Positions 24,491 to 35,144 of a DNA stretch of 64,000 nt are shown in pieces. Under the pieces are notes generated by a model, which saw only the letters and a list, made by a program, of their open reading frames with translations, was not told the origin of the DNA and searched no databases. The stretch spans positions 20,746 to 84,745 of the forward strand of contig JAMKCH010014213.1 in the NCBI GenBank assembly GCA_023653785.1. The letters run 5' to 3'. The position numbers and the translations under genes are program-made. The stretch's first letter is position 1, and every line of letters begins with the position of its first letter. This stretch comes from Ophioderma brevispina (taxonomy: Eukaryota > Echinodermata > Ophiuroidea > Amphilepidida > Ophiodermatidae).

Positions 24491-26920
24491 GGCAATGCCT
24501 AGGGTGTAGTTTTCAGTAAATGGGTTATATAAAAATGATTTTAATGGAAAACAGTTTGTTTGGAGTTGTAGAGATTATGTTCCTGCTTGGCAGTTACTCA
24601 AAGGGGAGACCACAGGCGGGTTCTCTACTTAAAAATTTAAGTAGTTAATTAAACAATAGTAACTTATAGAACTAAAATAGTAAACCCACATGAAACTGCT
24701 TATTCCAAATATGAATGTTGAATCGGCATTTTTCGTTTTACATGCCAGTTAACATTTATGAACAGTATAACATGTGCCATAGGATACCATGTAGAACAAA
24801 AAAATTTCCGGATCGGAATTTATAACAAAAGTTGTGATTTCTATATGAAGACGTTCGATTTGAGCTTAGTTATTTTCACCCAAAGAGGTTCATATAGATA
24901 GAGAGGCAATTCGTTACGTAATCTTTTGAAATACACCCGTTTCTCGCATGTTTCACGGACCACAAAGGTAAAAAACCTGAGTACCAACAATAGAAAGCAA
25001 ATGGCTGCCCTCCGCTTCTTCCACATTGTACTGTGGGTGCCGCTTGCATCTACACTAATCGGTTAGTTGATACCAATTAATGTAAGTGTTAGAGGTGGCC
25101 AGGTATAATAAAATTGCTATGTTCCAGGATTTCATTGTGCGCAGATACTCTTTTTCTCATTAATGCAATGCGCGTTAGGTGAAAAGATGTATCATTGAGG
25201 CGGTTTATTAAATCAAGACGGGGACTGATGTGGTCATTTCATTCGTTTGCGTGGCCATGGGTAGGACAAAATTTAACCACCAATAGCACCCCCAAACATC
25301 CAACACTGATATTTTGGCATATTGTTTGTATCGAATTGACATTATGTGGGTGTATATGAGCACCCAAACTGATAATTATTCCGTGCATATTCAAAATGTT
25401 CAGCGCCCAGCCACGGAACACCGACTGGCTCTTTTTGAATGCGTTTCACCCCCTTGTTTTCACACAGTGATGCATTTAGTAGGATTGTTGATTCTGTCAG
25501 TTCATAAAATGTAAAAGTTTTTGGGGGCGTGTGACATTCTCCATTCGTTTCTGAGAAAGTTTAACCAATCAGTATAATAGAAATGCATGTCAACGTAACG
25601 GAAAGATATAAGGCCATAATTAAAAAATGTCCCTTGTTCACGAAGACATATTACAAAAGCAAATGCCAATGAATAAAATTCCAAACATAAAAAACTCAAC
25701 CCAAAAATCGAAGCGCAATTCAACATTACGAAAATGATACGAGTAAGTATTTATTATTAATCACCCCAAAGTTCTTGTTATCGTCATTAAGGAATTACTA
25801 GAAAAATAGACCGTTTACATTTATTAATCTTGTTCCAGAAATAATATTTGAACAGCCTTGGTTCAAAAATGTACGTAGTTCGAGGTTTGGTCACTCACAA
25901 CAAACTACATTATTTACGTGACCTATCCTCTTTTCACCCAGCCTCGATGTTCTGACACTTTATCCGTTCTTTGATTGCCGGCAAACAAAGGAATCGATAG
26001 CGTGCCTCGCACTGACGGACAAATTATTACAAGTGAATTGGTTATTGAGCCCTTGTACATATTTTATACAAAAAATTTCATGTAAAGGGGTTTAAAGTTA
26101 TCATATTCTGTTTGAACAAAAGTGAGTATTTCAGCTGTTAGTTTTTTTTTTACTCAAAACACATCCCCCTCAAAGCATGCGTACCATTCGACCAATATGG
26201 TTTACTGACCAGGAATAAAAAAATAAGGACCTATATGTATATGGACAAGCATATTAAAGTTATTATGAAAAAAAACACCGATTTGTTTGAAAAATGAGTG
26301 CGCACTATCATCGGGAAATCTTGAGTCAGCCTTTAATTAAACTTAGCGGAGGAAATGGTTATCTTAGGGAGGAAAAAAGATTTTAAAAACTAAAAAACCA
26401 TTTATTTTGTGGTTGCCATGCAAGGTAGCCATCTTTGGATTTTTGAAAGGTAGGTATAAGTATTGGAGGGAAATGTTTCATACCGTCCTCCCGCAAATAG
26501 ACATACAGTATTGGCACATCTCAAAATCTCACTAAACAGCTGATTGTGGTTTACACCAGTACAGAATAAACAAAGATCAATAATTAATATTTGTGTGTGA
26601 GGTCAAACTGTTCAGATCATGGTGCACAATTCACAATATCATGCTTAAAAATCTGGGATATTAAGGGAAAAGCTTTCCTGTATCGCAAGCAGGAATTTTT
26701 ATACACCAGTATATGAGAAATTACATAATCAGATTTAAAAACATAAAAAAACGTACGGCCTCTGTCTTTAATATTACGGATTTGCAAGCCAACCCACTTG
26801 AAGGTTATGTTTAGCACACCATGCCAGTTAACAAAAATACCAAAATGTAAATTTTTATGAATCGCTGCTTATCCCATTTAACTAAATTCATAATATTATA
26901 ATACTATAGCAATAAACCGG
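24491..26920. other. Non-coding DNA with dispersed repeat pieces
   Basis: Two stretches match the dispersed repeat at 32.55-32.81 kb: 24735-24890 (CATTTATG, CCATAGGATAC, TTTATAA, ATATGAAG, CGATTTGAGCTTAG) and 26225-26340 (GGACAAGCAT, CGATTTG, GAGTCAGCCTTTAA). About 25215-25290 carries a weak third copy of the ACGAGGTC repeat. No gene is recognised. Confidence 0.4.
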
Positions 26921-26924
26921 GTTT

Positions 26925-27105
26925 AACCTCTCTTCTCTGCGTATGGGGCTGGCAGCAGCAAACTATGTTGAAGAGTTGGAAGTCAAACTCACTGTTGATG
27001 GTGGGGTTTGAGAAATCCGTGTCCACCGGTGGACCGAAAGGTAGGGCACTCATTGCGAATGTGATCCGCAGTTTGTGATGGAGAACCACATGGCAGGAAG
27101 AGGCA
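26925..27105 (-). mobile_element. LINE C-terminal fragment
   Basis: The text GGCACTCATTGCGAATGTGA, TCCGCAGT and TGATGGAGAACCACA.TGGCAGG nearly repeats 35360-35420 (GGCACTCATTGAGAATG..., GATGGAGAACCACACTGGCAGG). That is the C-terminal end of the minus-strand LINE at 35.1-37.2 kb. It is a short truncated copy just upstream of exon 3 of bZIP copy 2. Confidence 0.6.
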
Positions 27106-27191
27106 TATATGCAAAACAGAGGTTAACTACCCTACCCATTAAAGCCACTTAGAAATGAAATGTTTAAGTACTAATCTTTATTGTTTGCCCG

Positions 27192-27368
27192 GATTCCGAG
27201 AAGATTAGAGAAGAGAAACGTTATCTTCCCAAGAAACAAGCGGGAACGCTCGTAAAATTGAAAAAGCCGTATTTACAGCAATGGCTCCAAGAGAAACACT
27301 TAGCTGTGTGTCCTAAAGCACCAAGTGGATGTAGGCGATGGAGAAGACATTCAAGAAATACTGAATAA
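27192..27368 (+). pseudogene. bZIP copy 2, exon 3 (zipper) relic
   Basis: GATTCCGAGAAGATT... aligns with the start of exon 3 of copy 1 (GATTCTGAAAGAGTA), and HLAVCP near the end matches copy 3 exactly. The frame stays open for 58 residues to TAA. The acceptor is lost: the base pair before the exon reads CG (GCCCG|GATTCC) instead of AG. The heptad register is disturbed by extra codons, and two prolines fall inside the helix (...RYLPKK..., ...LKKPYL...), so it could not form a normal zipper. The original stop is also bypassed, adding a basic tail (CRRWRRHS). Confidence 0.7.
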
Positions 27369-27399
27369 ATATTGCGCATCATTACATTTACTATCTGTA

Positions 27400-28040
27400 C
27401 ATTCGGATACTAACGATATCCGTAGAAGTAGTAGTAACCATACATGAAACACATCACTCTAAGAAAAAAGGAACCTTTATGGTTTGTCTACAGACCCTTC
27501 TAAAATATTGGTAAAGAACGATGGGTTTAGTAAGCACCCATTAGTTCTGAAGAAGCAAGAAGATTTTCAGTTTCTTAATTAAAGGAACCAATTACCATAA
27601 AACGAAAACCTTCGATAAGGACCTATAAGGATTTTGTAAAAAATCTAAAAAGGTTCTTTAATTAAGAAATAAAGGGTTGCAGGGTCATTTATGGGCAAAA
27701 AGGGTTACGAGGTCAGAAAAAAACTACATAATGGGCGAGGCGCAGCCGCGAGCCCATTCATTTGAAAAGTTTTTCTGGCCGAGGATACATATGAGCCCAT
27801 AAATGACCACTGCAAACCCTTTAGCATTTATATTGCTATTACCTAAAACAGCTTTCACTGTTGGAATAAGAAAATGCCATTGGCGACCCAGTATTTGCAG
27901 AATAATGGGCAGTAAACTGACCCAATCAGAATGCTGCACCCTCAATAATGGGCAGCAGGCAGAGGTAATTAGAATGAACATAAACGTGCTCTTTGAAGCT
28001 CAAAAAAGAAAAAAGAACCCTTTAAGAATAATTTGAGCGA
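27400..28040. repeat. GGTTCTTT / AAAGGAACC foldback repeats
   Basis: TTTCTTAATTAAAGGAACC (about 27570) and GGTTCTTTAATTAAGAAA (about 27652) are inverted copies, with further AAGGAACC, AGAACCCTTTAAG and GGGTTGCAGGGTCATTTATGG / CATAAATGACC.CTGCAAACCC pairs to about 28028. These fit nested MITE remnants. An open frame at 27803-28036 has no domain. Confidence 0.45.
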
Positions 28041-28705
28041 GGGAGATATGTAGATAGATACAAAAAGGGTTTTCGAAGTCGAACCTGTATGTTATTTGAT
28101 GACAGGTGCTTTGACTGCTGAGGAGACACTAGTCAGTTTGTTATTAACCAATGTGACCTATTTAATGACAGTGGACTTAGAGTTTGGTCTCTGCATTGGA
28201 GAATTTCTTTGACTGTGGAGAACGAATGCTCATGTCTCCAAATGTTTATATTTGCTATGAAACCATGCAAAGTGCCCCCGTCTTGTTACAAGGATTTTTT
28301 TTAAATATATAGATGAGTGACATGTGACGTCAAAAGCCAGGCAACGAACAAAAGCCCCCAATGCCCGGAGTATGGAGTGAGCATCTGCAGGGCTGTGCTT
28401 TTAAAAATCGCGCTCAATCAGGCGTGATAAGGGCTATTGGATGCTTTTGTAACGGTATGGGCTACTTTCCGCACCTATAACATGTCAGTAGACAGGTGCT
28501 AACTTCTTGTTTGTAAACATTGATGTCACCTCATCTATAGGTTAGTTCCTACTACCTGTAAACTATGGGTACGGAGATATAAAGCGCACAAAACTCGTCA
28601 AAGGTCACCACCCAAGGTTCTAAAATCTTAAAATGCCGTCGTTCTTAAGGAGATAGGTTCTCAACGGTGGTCACCTTTCCCAAAGGTGATTGTGGTGATG
28701 GAGCC
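28041..28705. other. Non-coding DNA
   Basis: No gene is recognised. A TGTGACGTCA-like motif at about 28322-28332 (CATGTGACGTCAAAAG) is a CRE-type sequence, but no gene stands next to it. Confidence 0.25.
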
Positions 28706-28710
28706 GTGCG

Positions 28711-28795
28711 GATGCCAATTATCCGATGACCCGCGTGCATTATCTGATTGACCACGTGCATTATCAGATGACCCGTGCGTTATTGATGACCTGTG
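28711..28795. repeat. ~21-bp tandem repeat, about four units
   Basis: Units of the form ATTATC.GATGACC.CGTGC repeat with small changes (CCGATGACCCGCGTGC, CTGATTGACCACGTGC, CAGATGACCCGTGCG, TGATGACC). It is a short minisatellite containing a CACGTG E-box in one unit. No gene is adjacent. Confidence 0.65.
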
Positions 28796-28799
28796 ATGA

Positions 28800-29765
28800 A
28801 CTTATTGTTAGGGAACTTAGTTGCAGTCCGTGTGAAAAATAATGCACGCGGAAGAAGAAACAATAGCTAACCCAACACGAGAAGTATCGACTTGCTAACA
28901 ATGATGGAACGAGATCAAATTTAATTCTTGCACTGTTGAACTCTCCAAAATGTGGTTGAAACATGAAAGGTATTAAAACATTTTAGAAATTCAAAAAAAT
29001 TGGACACACACATTATTTAAAAAATTTTAAACCAACCATCAGTCATTCGCCACTGCCGTAAACACTTACTTGTATAATTGTGAGGATGAACCTGAGAATT
29101 CTTTTGTCTTTGGAACAACACTTTAGTCCAAGAAAGAAAATTGAGCTTTGACCCTGGGGAACAAATTGCTATTCAAGGTTTTTTTTGCACAATGCATTTG
29201 CTTAAGGTCTACAATGATTAGACTAAAAGTCCGACGAAATTCGAGTTGCAGAAAATGTTGCCGCCTTAATTGAATAAATTCAAAAGGCTGCCATTGATGG
29301 ATGGATTTATGTGAATATCTTGAGTTCTGAGACTCGCAGCAGGATAATTCAAGTGTCTATACACATGTTTTCAACTGGTTCTGTGAACACAATGACGACT
29401 CCCAAGTACTAATGGAAAATGGGACATTTGGTTTCAGGATTAATTTGCCATAAATCCAAAATGGCCGCCACTTTGATGGCTATTTGTGTTGAGACACAAA
29501 AGAAAGTCTAATGTTTGTGTCTGTACACATACATGTAATTACAGTTACTCAAAAGGTCGACTTACACTAAATACTAATTCTAAGACAGAAAAAAGTCCCA
29601 AGGGTAATGCATCGGTGACAATTATGATACGTCCTAAGATTAGTGGCACCTTGTCAAGTATATGGCACCAATATTGGTAAAAAATCGACATACAACTGAA
29701 CATAACAGGTCTGATTGATTGACTTTTTCATTTTTCATAATACCATTTGCTTTTTGCATTGTGCT
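28800..29765. other. Non-coding DNA
   Basis: No gene is recognised. Confidence 0.25.
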
Positions 29766-29769
29766 TTAA

Positions 29770-30470
29770 AAATAAATAATGAGGGGATGACCCGATGTTT
29801 CGTAAATAGTAGTTTTTTTATCTTGATAGAATGATGGCCTTCACCCCAGAAACCCCAACTGCAAAGTTTTGCACCGATATTTTCAACCCATTTTGATGGG
29901 AGTTAAAATGTCATTTTTTTAATCCAATAGGGTGCTGTGTAAAATCAATATAATTGGTCGACCAAACTTTGGGGCCATTTTTCGCTTATAACATCAAAAC
30001 CAGACATCCTTTAATATATAATATAATATTTGTATTTTTACGCGCGAACCTATCCACGTAAACGTGATCAAGGCGCTGTGCGGCTGCCGTGAAAGGCACT
30101 CAGCCATCAGAGAAACATGATACCAGAACAGATTTTATGCCAAGACGCTCGATTTTAGAACAGGAAGGAGGAAAGCGGAGTACCCGGAGAAACCTGCGGG
30201 AACGAGTATGGATGATAAACCAAATTCACATAAAGCCACCGAGAAACTAGCGCCCCTGCCGGGATCGAACCCGAGACCTCATTGGTGAAATGCGAGTGAA
30301 ATATACGCTGCAACCAACACGTTCCCGCCTTTATACCTAAGATCCAGGGTAATTTAGCAAACTAGTATTTCTTTCTTCAGATAAACCAAAATTGTTAACA
30401 CTTCTGGTAAAACCTGGGGATCTGGGATAAGCATTAACAAAATGACCATGGCCCTTTAAATTCTAATCTA
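29770..30470. repeat. Dispersed 'TTCACCCCA' repeat split by a SINE
   Basis: The segments 29770-30009 and 30335-30470 together follow the order of 18695-19040: GATAGAATG...GCCTTCACCCCA, TTTTCAACCCATTTTGATG, CATCCTT, then ATCCAGGGTAAT, CTTCTGGTA. The break falls inside CATCCTT|AGAT...CAGGGTAA, where the 18.9-kb copy is contiguous. Confidence 0.6.
30010..30334 (-). mobile_element. tRNA-derived SINE
   Basis: Read on the minus strand, the head has a Pol III B-box-like GGTCTCGGGTTCGATCCCGG (around 30260-30285). An A-box-like TTGGTTGCAGCG stands about 55 bp before it. The body contains GTTTCTCCGGGTACTCCGC, a stretch familiar from many animal tRNA-SINEs. The distal end is CAGCGCCTTGATCACG...GGTTCGCGCG followed by an AT-rich tail (TATTATATTATAT). 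It is nested in the dispersed repeat described at 29770-30470. Confidence 0.7.
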
Positions 30471-30748
30471 TATATCAAACATATGATCGGTATTTCTTTA
30501 ACCCAATCAGGCTCATGTTTGTACCCCATCTACCCAGTGGGGACGGGTTATATGCAACCCCATCTATTTTTCCTTAGAGATCCCCCCTTTCACTTGCATG
30601 GTTGGTGCTCTCAGGTCTCTCTATCCATGGATAACCAAAATAAGTACCAAATACCTAGCACCTTGCTCTATGATATCATAATACACGGCACCCCTTGCAA
30701 ATTTGGGGGTGCACTCATTTTGGTGTACACGTTTGGAAATTTTAATTT

Positions 30749-30776
30749 TTAAAAAAAAAAAAAAAAAAAAAAAACC
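30749..30776. repeat. Poly-A tract
   Basis: A run of about 26 A after TTTTAATTTTT. It could be the tail of an unrecognised retroelement, as no matching body is evident upstream. Confidence 0.7.
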
Positions 30777-31940
30777 CAAATTTAACATTGATTACAAATG
30801 ATTTTTTGCTCATAACATTAAAAACGCCTGTTTTAATAGCAATATATGGTGTAGCCAATTTACATTGTAAATATAGTAGGCTTCCCCAATCACCCTCAAC
30901 TTTTGCGGCTTACCCTTGCCCCGGGTAATGTTGGTTGGGGTCTATCTTTTCAATAAAATGTGCACAAAGGATTAAAAACGGTCCCCTAAAATCATTTGCG
31001 ACACATTCGTGTACACATTTTTCTTTTCACCACTCGAGGGTGACAAAAAAAATCGCCCATGGTTTAGACCAGGGTTAAAACATTGAAATTGATTTGACAT
31101 AATACCGTAAGAATGAGACGTTGGAAAAGTATAACCACAGGGTTTGCCCATTTCTCCCTATAGCCTTTTAAAATATACATCTTAAACTATGTCTTATTAA
31201 TTTCCATTAAAAAAATCCCAGGTACAAAAATAGTTTACGATGTATGCTTAAATCTGTGGGTCCTTAGGTTGCGTTCCTTAAGCTGCCATTCAGGAAAGCA
31301 TAACTTTTTAAAGGTCCTTAGCTTTGTGCTTACTCTATTGGTCACATTTTTTCAACACCTGTACGATGTATTTTTAAACATTTAATTTGTAGGTAAACGG
31401 TGGTAGATTTATAAGTTGTGCATTATTTACATAAGGGAAAACATTAAGAGTTTTTTTTAGGTAGACTCAGCGGCAACGTAAATGGTGTTTAACACATCTG
31501 TTGGGATAGGCACATTTTGCATCCTCTCTCCAATATTATATTCACTTTAACAAATTAGCCTACTTGGCTGGTGGTTAATTAATTGCCCGATTATGTCTGC
31601 GGTTCTGGCCAAGAATCAATTAAAAGCAATTTTTGAAAAATTCAACACTGACAACAATGTCACTTCTATTTCATTTGGGAAAATTTGACAGTCTCATTTG
31701 ACAAATTTTACTAAAAATTTAGAACTCAATAATATTTTCACTATTGTGGCATTGTTTGGCTAAAATCGAAGGTTGTCCCTTTCGGGTTAAAATGCCTTTT
31801 TTCTGAATTACCGTCTACATTATGCATAGTTTAATATTGACCAAATGATAAATTAAATCTTCTCGACCACCTATGTGTTTTTAAACCTCATTAAACTTCC
31901 GTGTCACCATCACTCCTGGTATCACATCATTAAATATGAA
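30777..31940. other. Non-coding DNA
   Basis: No gene is recognised. Confidence 0.25.
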
Positions 31941-31944
31941 GTCA

Positions 31945-32165
31945 CACTGTAAAAATTATTTACTCATGTTGAGTAAAATGACAAGCTCTCAATTTGAGTA
32001 AATTATTGATCAAAGTTGAGTAAACTTACGCTTGTTTGACTAAAATCTAATCGTTGTCATTGGTTGGGTAAAATTAGACTCATCTTGTGTAAGAGCTTAC
32101 TCAACTTTGACTAAGATTTTGTACTCCACATTAAGAGCTGGGACCTTTTTTACTCCACATTTTTT
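31945..32165. mobile_element. GTTGAGTAAA-type MITE
   Basis: The segment starts CACTGTAAAAATTATTTACTC and is filled with both orientations of a 10-bp word: GTTGAGTAAA and AGTTGAGTAAAC in one half, TTACTCAACTTTGACT and TTTTTACTCCACA in the other. Non-coding. The CACTGT.AAAAAT terminus resembles that of the intron element at 62041-62218. Confidence 0.4.
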
Positions 32166-32549
32166 GGAGACATGCTTCCTTCAAACCTTTCTGAAAAGAA
32201 TAGGACAAGAGTTACATCAACACTCTCGACGGGAATCATTTGGAGCAGCGAAAACAACTTATTAACCGCGTGAAAAAGCTTTGCCTGGATTTTTATAAAC
32301 AGTGAAGGAGGAACTTTCACATTCCGAACTGCTCAGAAAAGATTTCAGTGATTCCTTTACTTTGAGCCCAAAATGAAGCCATTGAGCTACACTTAAAGCC
32401 TGTAAACTGGATTTTTTCCCTTCTGATTGTGTCGCTTAAAATCTGACCAGAGATGGTCGAAATATTGATTTTTTTTTGAATAATGAAAAATAGTCCAACT
32501 AGAACTAAGATAGTAACCTAACGGCACAATTCCGAAATTGAGATGAATC

Positions 32550-32815
32550 AGATATTCATTTTGATGCCGTAAACATTTATGTTAGTATTACGTCCCATAG
32601 GATACTGGTGTATAACAAAATTCCGATCCGGATTTATAAACCAGTTTGTGTGATTTTATATATGAAGGTAATCGATTTAAGCTTAGCAAATGTCAATTTC
32701 ACACAGGGAGTATTATACGGACAAGCATTAATGTACATGCAAAAAACAACGATTTTTTTTGGAAATTGAGGGCGCCCTCCTCAGGATCTCTGAGTCGGCC
32801 TTTAAGATTATCTTT
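32550..32815. repeat. Dispersed repeat, GGACAAGCATTAA family
   Basis: The left part (AAACATTTATG...CCCATAGGATAC...CGATTTAAGCTTAG) matches 24735-24890, and the right part (GGACAAGCATTAA...AACGATTTTTTTT...GAGTCGGCCTTTAA) matches 26225-26340. This copy is therefore the longest version in the window. No coding capacity. Confidence 0.55.
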
Positions 32816-33600
32816 TGCATTATTTATAACTTGATCAAGAGTTTTGATTCCACAATTTTCAATAGATCGTGTTCATCAGTTGGAGTCTCGTTGCTTGGGA
32901 AATAGAACTTAATACTATCGTTTTCTTTTGATACCATAAATTTATGGACACCAGAATGGAACTGTCAAAACACATCTCATTTCAGAAATTCAACCAAAAA
33001 ATGGCAGCCCATTTTGGATTATGCAATAAGGGCTTAAACCACTCATCTCAACAACTGTTACCGTTCTTATTGAAGTTTGGAAACCCCCAAAACAGGGTAG
33101 AGACCCAGCCATTAACCGCTCGAACGACCATCGGATTCTTGAGTTTACGGACGAAAGTCTTTGACATGGCGGACATTTTGAATATTATGGCAAATTACAC
33201 ATCTTTCTGCACCCGGCTTTTCTCTGGCCTTTTGTATGTCATTGTGGATACTCAAACGAAATGCATGTTAGAAAAACCCTTTTTATAGCAATTAGTTCTA
33301 GGTTTACACAAAATTCATTTATCTTTTCCGGCTAATTGTGGAATTTCCTATTTCGTAGTGGAGCAAATACGAATTCAACCTTGGTGTTTTAAATGAATAT
33401 AGGCCTAAGCAATCAAAATCTGCCTTTTTGTTTTCACTTTTTGAGATATTTCAGTACCAAATACAATATAAGAATCAATTGACGCCATTCTATATTCCAT
33501 GGTGATCCTATAATGGAATGCCTCCGTGCCTTGAAATCTCTCGAACAGTCTCTCTCGTTGCCCTCCCCTTTAAAATCAGTGAGTTCTATCTCATCTCTGT
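32816..33600. other. Non-coding DNA with an uncharacterised 114-codon open frame
   Basis: An open frame at 32944-33288 (+) starts MDTRMELSKH. It has no domain I recognise and no splice or promoter context. Its AT-rich repeat surroundings argue against a gene. Confidence 0.2.
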
Positions 33601-33601
33601 T

Positions 33602-34378
33602 ATCGTAGATTCAATCCATCGTGTCACCGCAGGACATTTTTGGAACAGCGACTAGTTGGGAGAGGAGGCCAAATATATGGCCGATTACAACACCTGTTTC
33701 TATGAACGAACTAAGATAACTCGCCTTATTTTAGCTATACAAACCATTGTTACATAAGATGCAAAGACTTTGTGTGTTTTCCTTCGTAATCCAGGGTTGG
33801 TACTTTTGTGACTCCATTTTTTCGCTCCCATTGAATTCGCAGCCTTGACTGATAAACATACAGTTCCCCCCCTGTCAGGGCTGCTGAATTCAACTGGGAG
33901 ATCAAAAGTGGGGTCACAAAATGTACAACCCTCGAGCCAAAACACGGGCGTTCAAAGTCATAACATTCAACTTACCTGTTACATTCATACCACTATAACA
34001 AATGTGATTAGTCAGAATGTTTGAGAGTTACTAGCACCCTTAGAGTTTTTCGGAAACGTGGCACGTCACGTTGTTTTACGTCGACGTCATGTGACCCGTT
34101 TTGGAATGGTACCATCATAGACGGAGATCATGCTTGACGTGAACGTACCGTTTCCACGTTTTCACAGAAAGCTAGGGTCTCAAGTATAACTCGATAAACG
34201 CGTTTACGTTGACTTAATGCTTTTCCTGCTCTCGAAGACTGCAAACGTTTCAATGGCGTGGAATTTTATTCCACACAATGCACATGCCCCTCATTCAATG
34301 CCCATGCATACCTTCGGAAAAGTACAAGAGGTGACAAGGTGTGTTGCAATCAAAGATAATCTTGGTTGAATCTACTAA
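33602..34378. mobile_element. MITE with GTAGATTCAA..GTGTCACC terminal repeats (long copy)
   Basis: The left end GTAGATTCAATCCATCG + TGTCACC pairs with the right end GGTGACAAGG...GGTTGAATCTAC, where a short insertion splits the right repeat. Internal landmarks are shared in order with 61207-61689: GACTAGTTGGGAGAGGA, GCAAAGACTT.TGTGTT, ACACGGGCG, CACATGCCCCTCATTCAATG, ACCTTCGGAAA. It is longer because it has gained a nested foldback (33793-33932). Confidence 0.7.
33793..33932. mobile_element. 140-bp foldback MITE nested in the 33.6-34.4 kb MITE
   Basis: AGGGTTGGTACTTTTGTGAC...TCGCTCCCATTGAATTCGCAG pairs with the reverse complement of CTGCTGAATTCAACTGGGAG...GGGTCACAAAATGTACAACCCT, arms of about 58 bp around a short centre. 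The related copy at 61.2 kb lacks it (CTTCGTATCTGAAACACGGG is uninterrupted), so this is a later insertion. Confidence 0.7.
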
Positions 34379-34379
34379 A

Positions 34380-35140
34380 ATGGTGCGCATGCTCTATTGT
34401 GATGTAAGCATGTGAAACCCTAGAGCTTGCTTTCGAATGTAGCGCCCATAAGACGGACGCATAATGTCGATACTGACGGGTAGTTAGTAATATAACGTAA
34501 TTTATAGATAAACCATGTTGTGTACATTTCCAACATTTTTTGTGTCAACAGGTATTATCTTATTATTATTTCGGGGGCATTTCACAAACTAGTAACTGTA
34601 ATTTTAGTTTTTATTCTACTTTATCTCTATATCATTTCCACAAGCACGACATTAAAAAATGTAGCTTCTATATTGTAATACATTTTCCAAAACCAGAAAA
34701 TAGTTTGTGTATTTTAATCAGCAACTCTCAGAAATTGTAATTGGACGATAATGTCTATTGTTTAATAATCAAAGTTTTGCAATTTTATGAACCAATAAAA
34801 TGCGTATATATCTGTTTGTATATTATCATTGTATTTTTCTCGTGGATCAGTTCTGTGAAATGACTCTAATCATGCACATGACATTATAATGTAATTAAAA
34901 GTGCCCCGTGCGCCTGTATAGAATGTACTCCTCGTAGCGGAGATGTATGCTAGCATAAGAACAAAACCATCAAATATGTTACTTTCATAGAAATATTAAA
35001 TACTCAAGATGCCTATAAACTGCGTATCGGTTTTCAGTCTAGTTGGAATATTTTTGACATTATACTATTCATCATCCAGTCCCCTGATGCTTTTGGAAGG
35101 TGGTGGTCTGTTTACATGCTCCAGAGACTTTTTTATAAAA
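34380..35140. other. Non-coding AT-rich DNA
   Basis: No gene is recognised. Confidence 0.25.
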
Positions 35141-35144
35141 TTCC

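Noticed and set aside
28322..28332. CRE-type TGACGTCA motif as a bZIP target site
   Set aside because: A single short motif with no gene or promoter nearby; expected by chance in 64 kb.
32944..33288. 114-codon open frame starting MDTRMELSKH
   Set aside because: No domain, no promoter or splice context, surrounded by repeats; composition looks like translated non-coding DNA.
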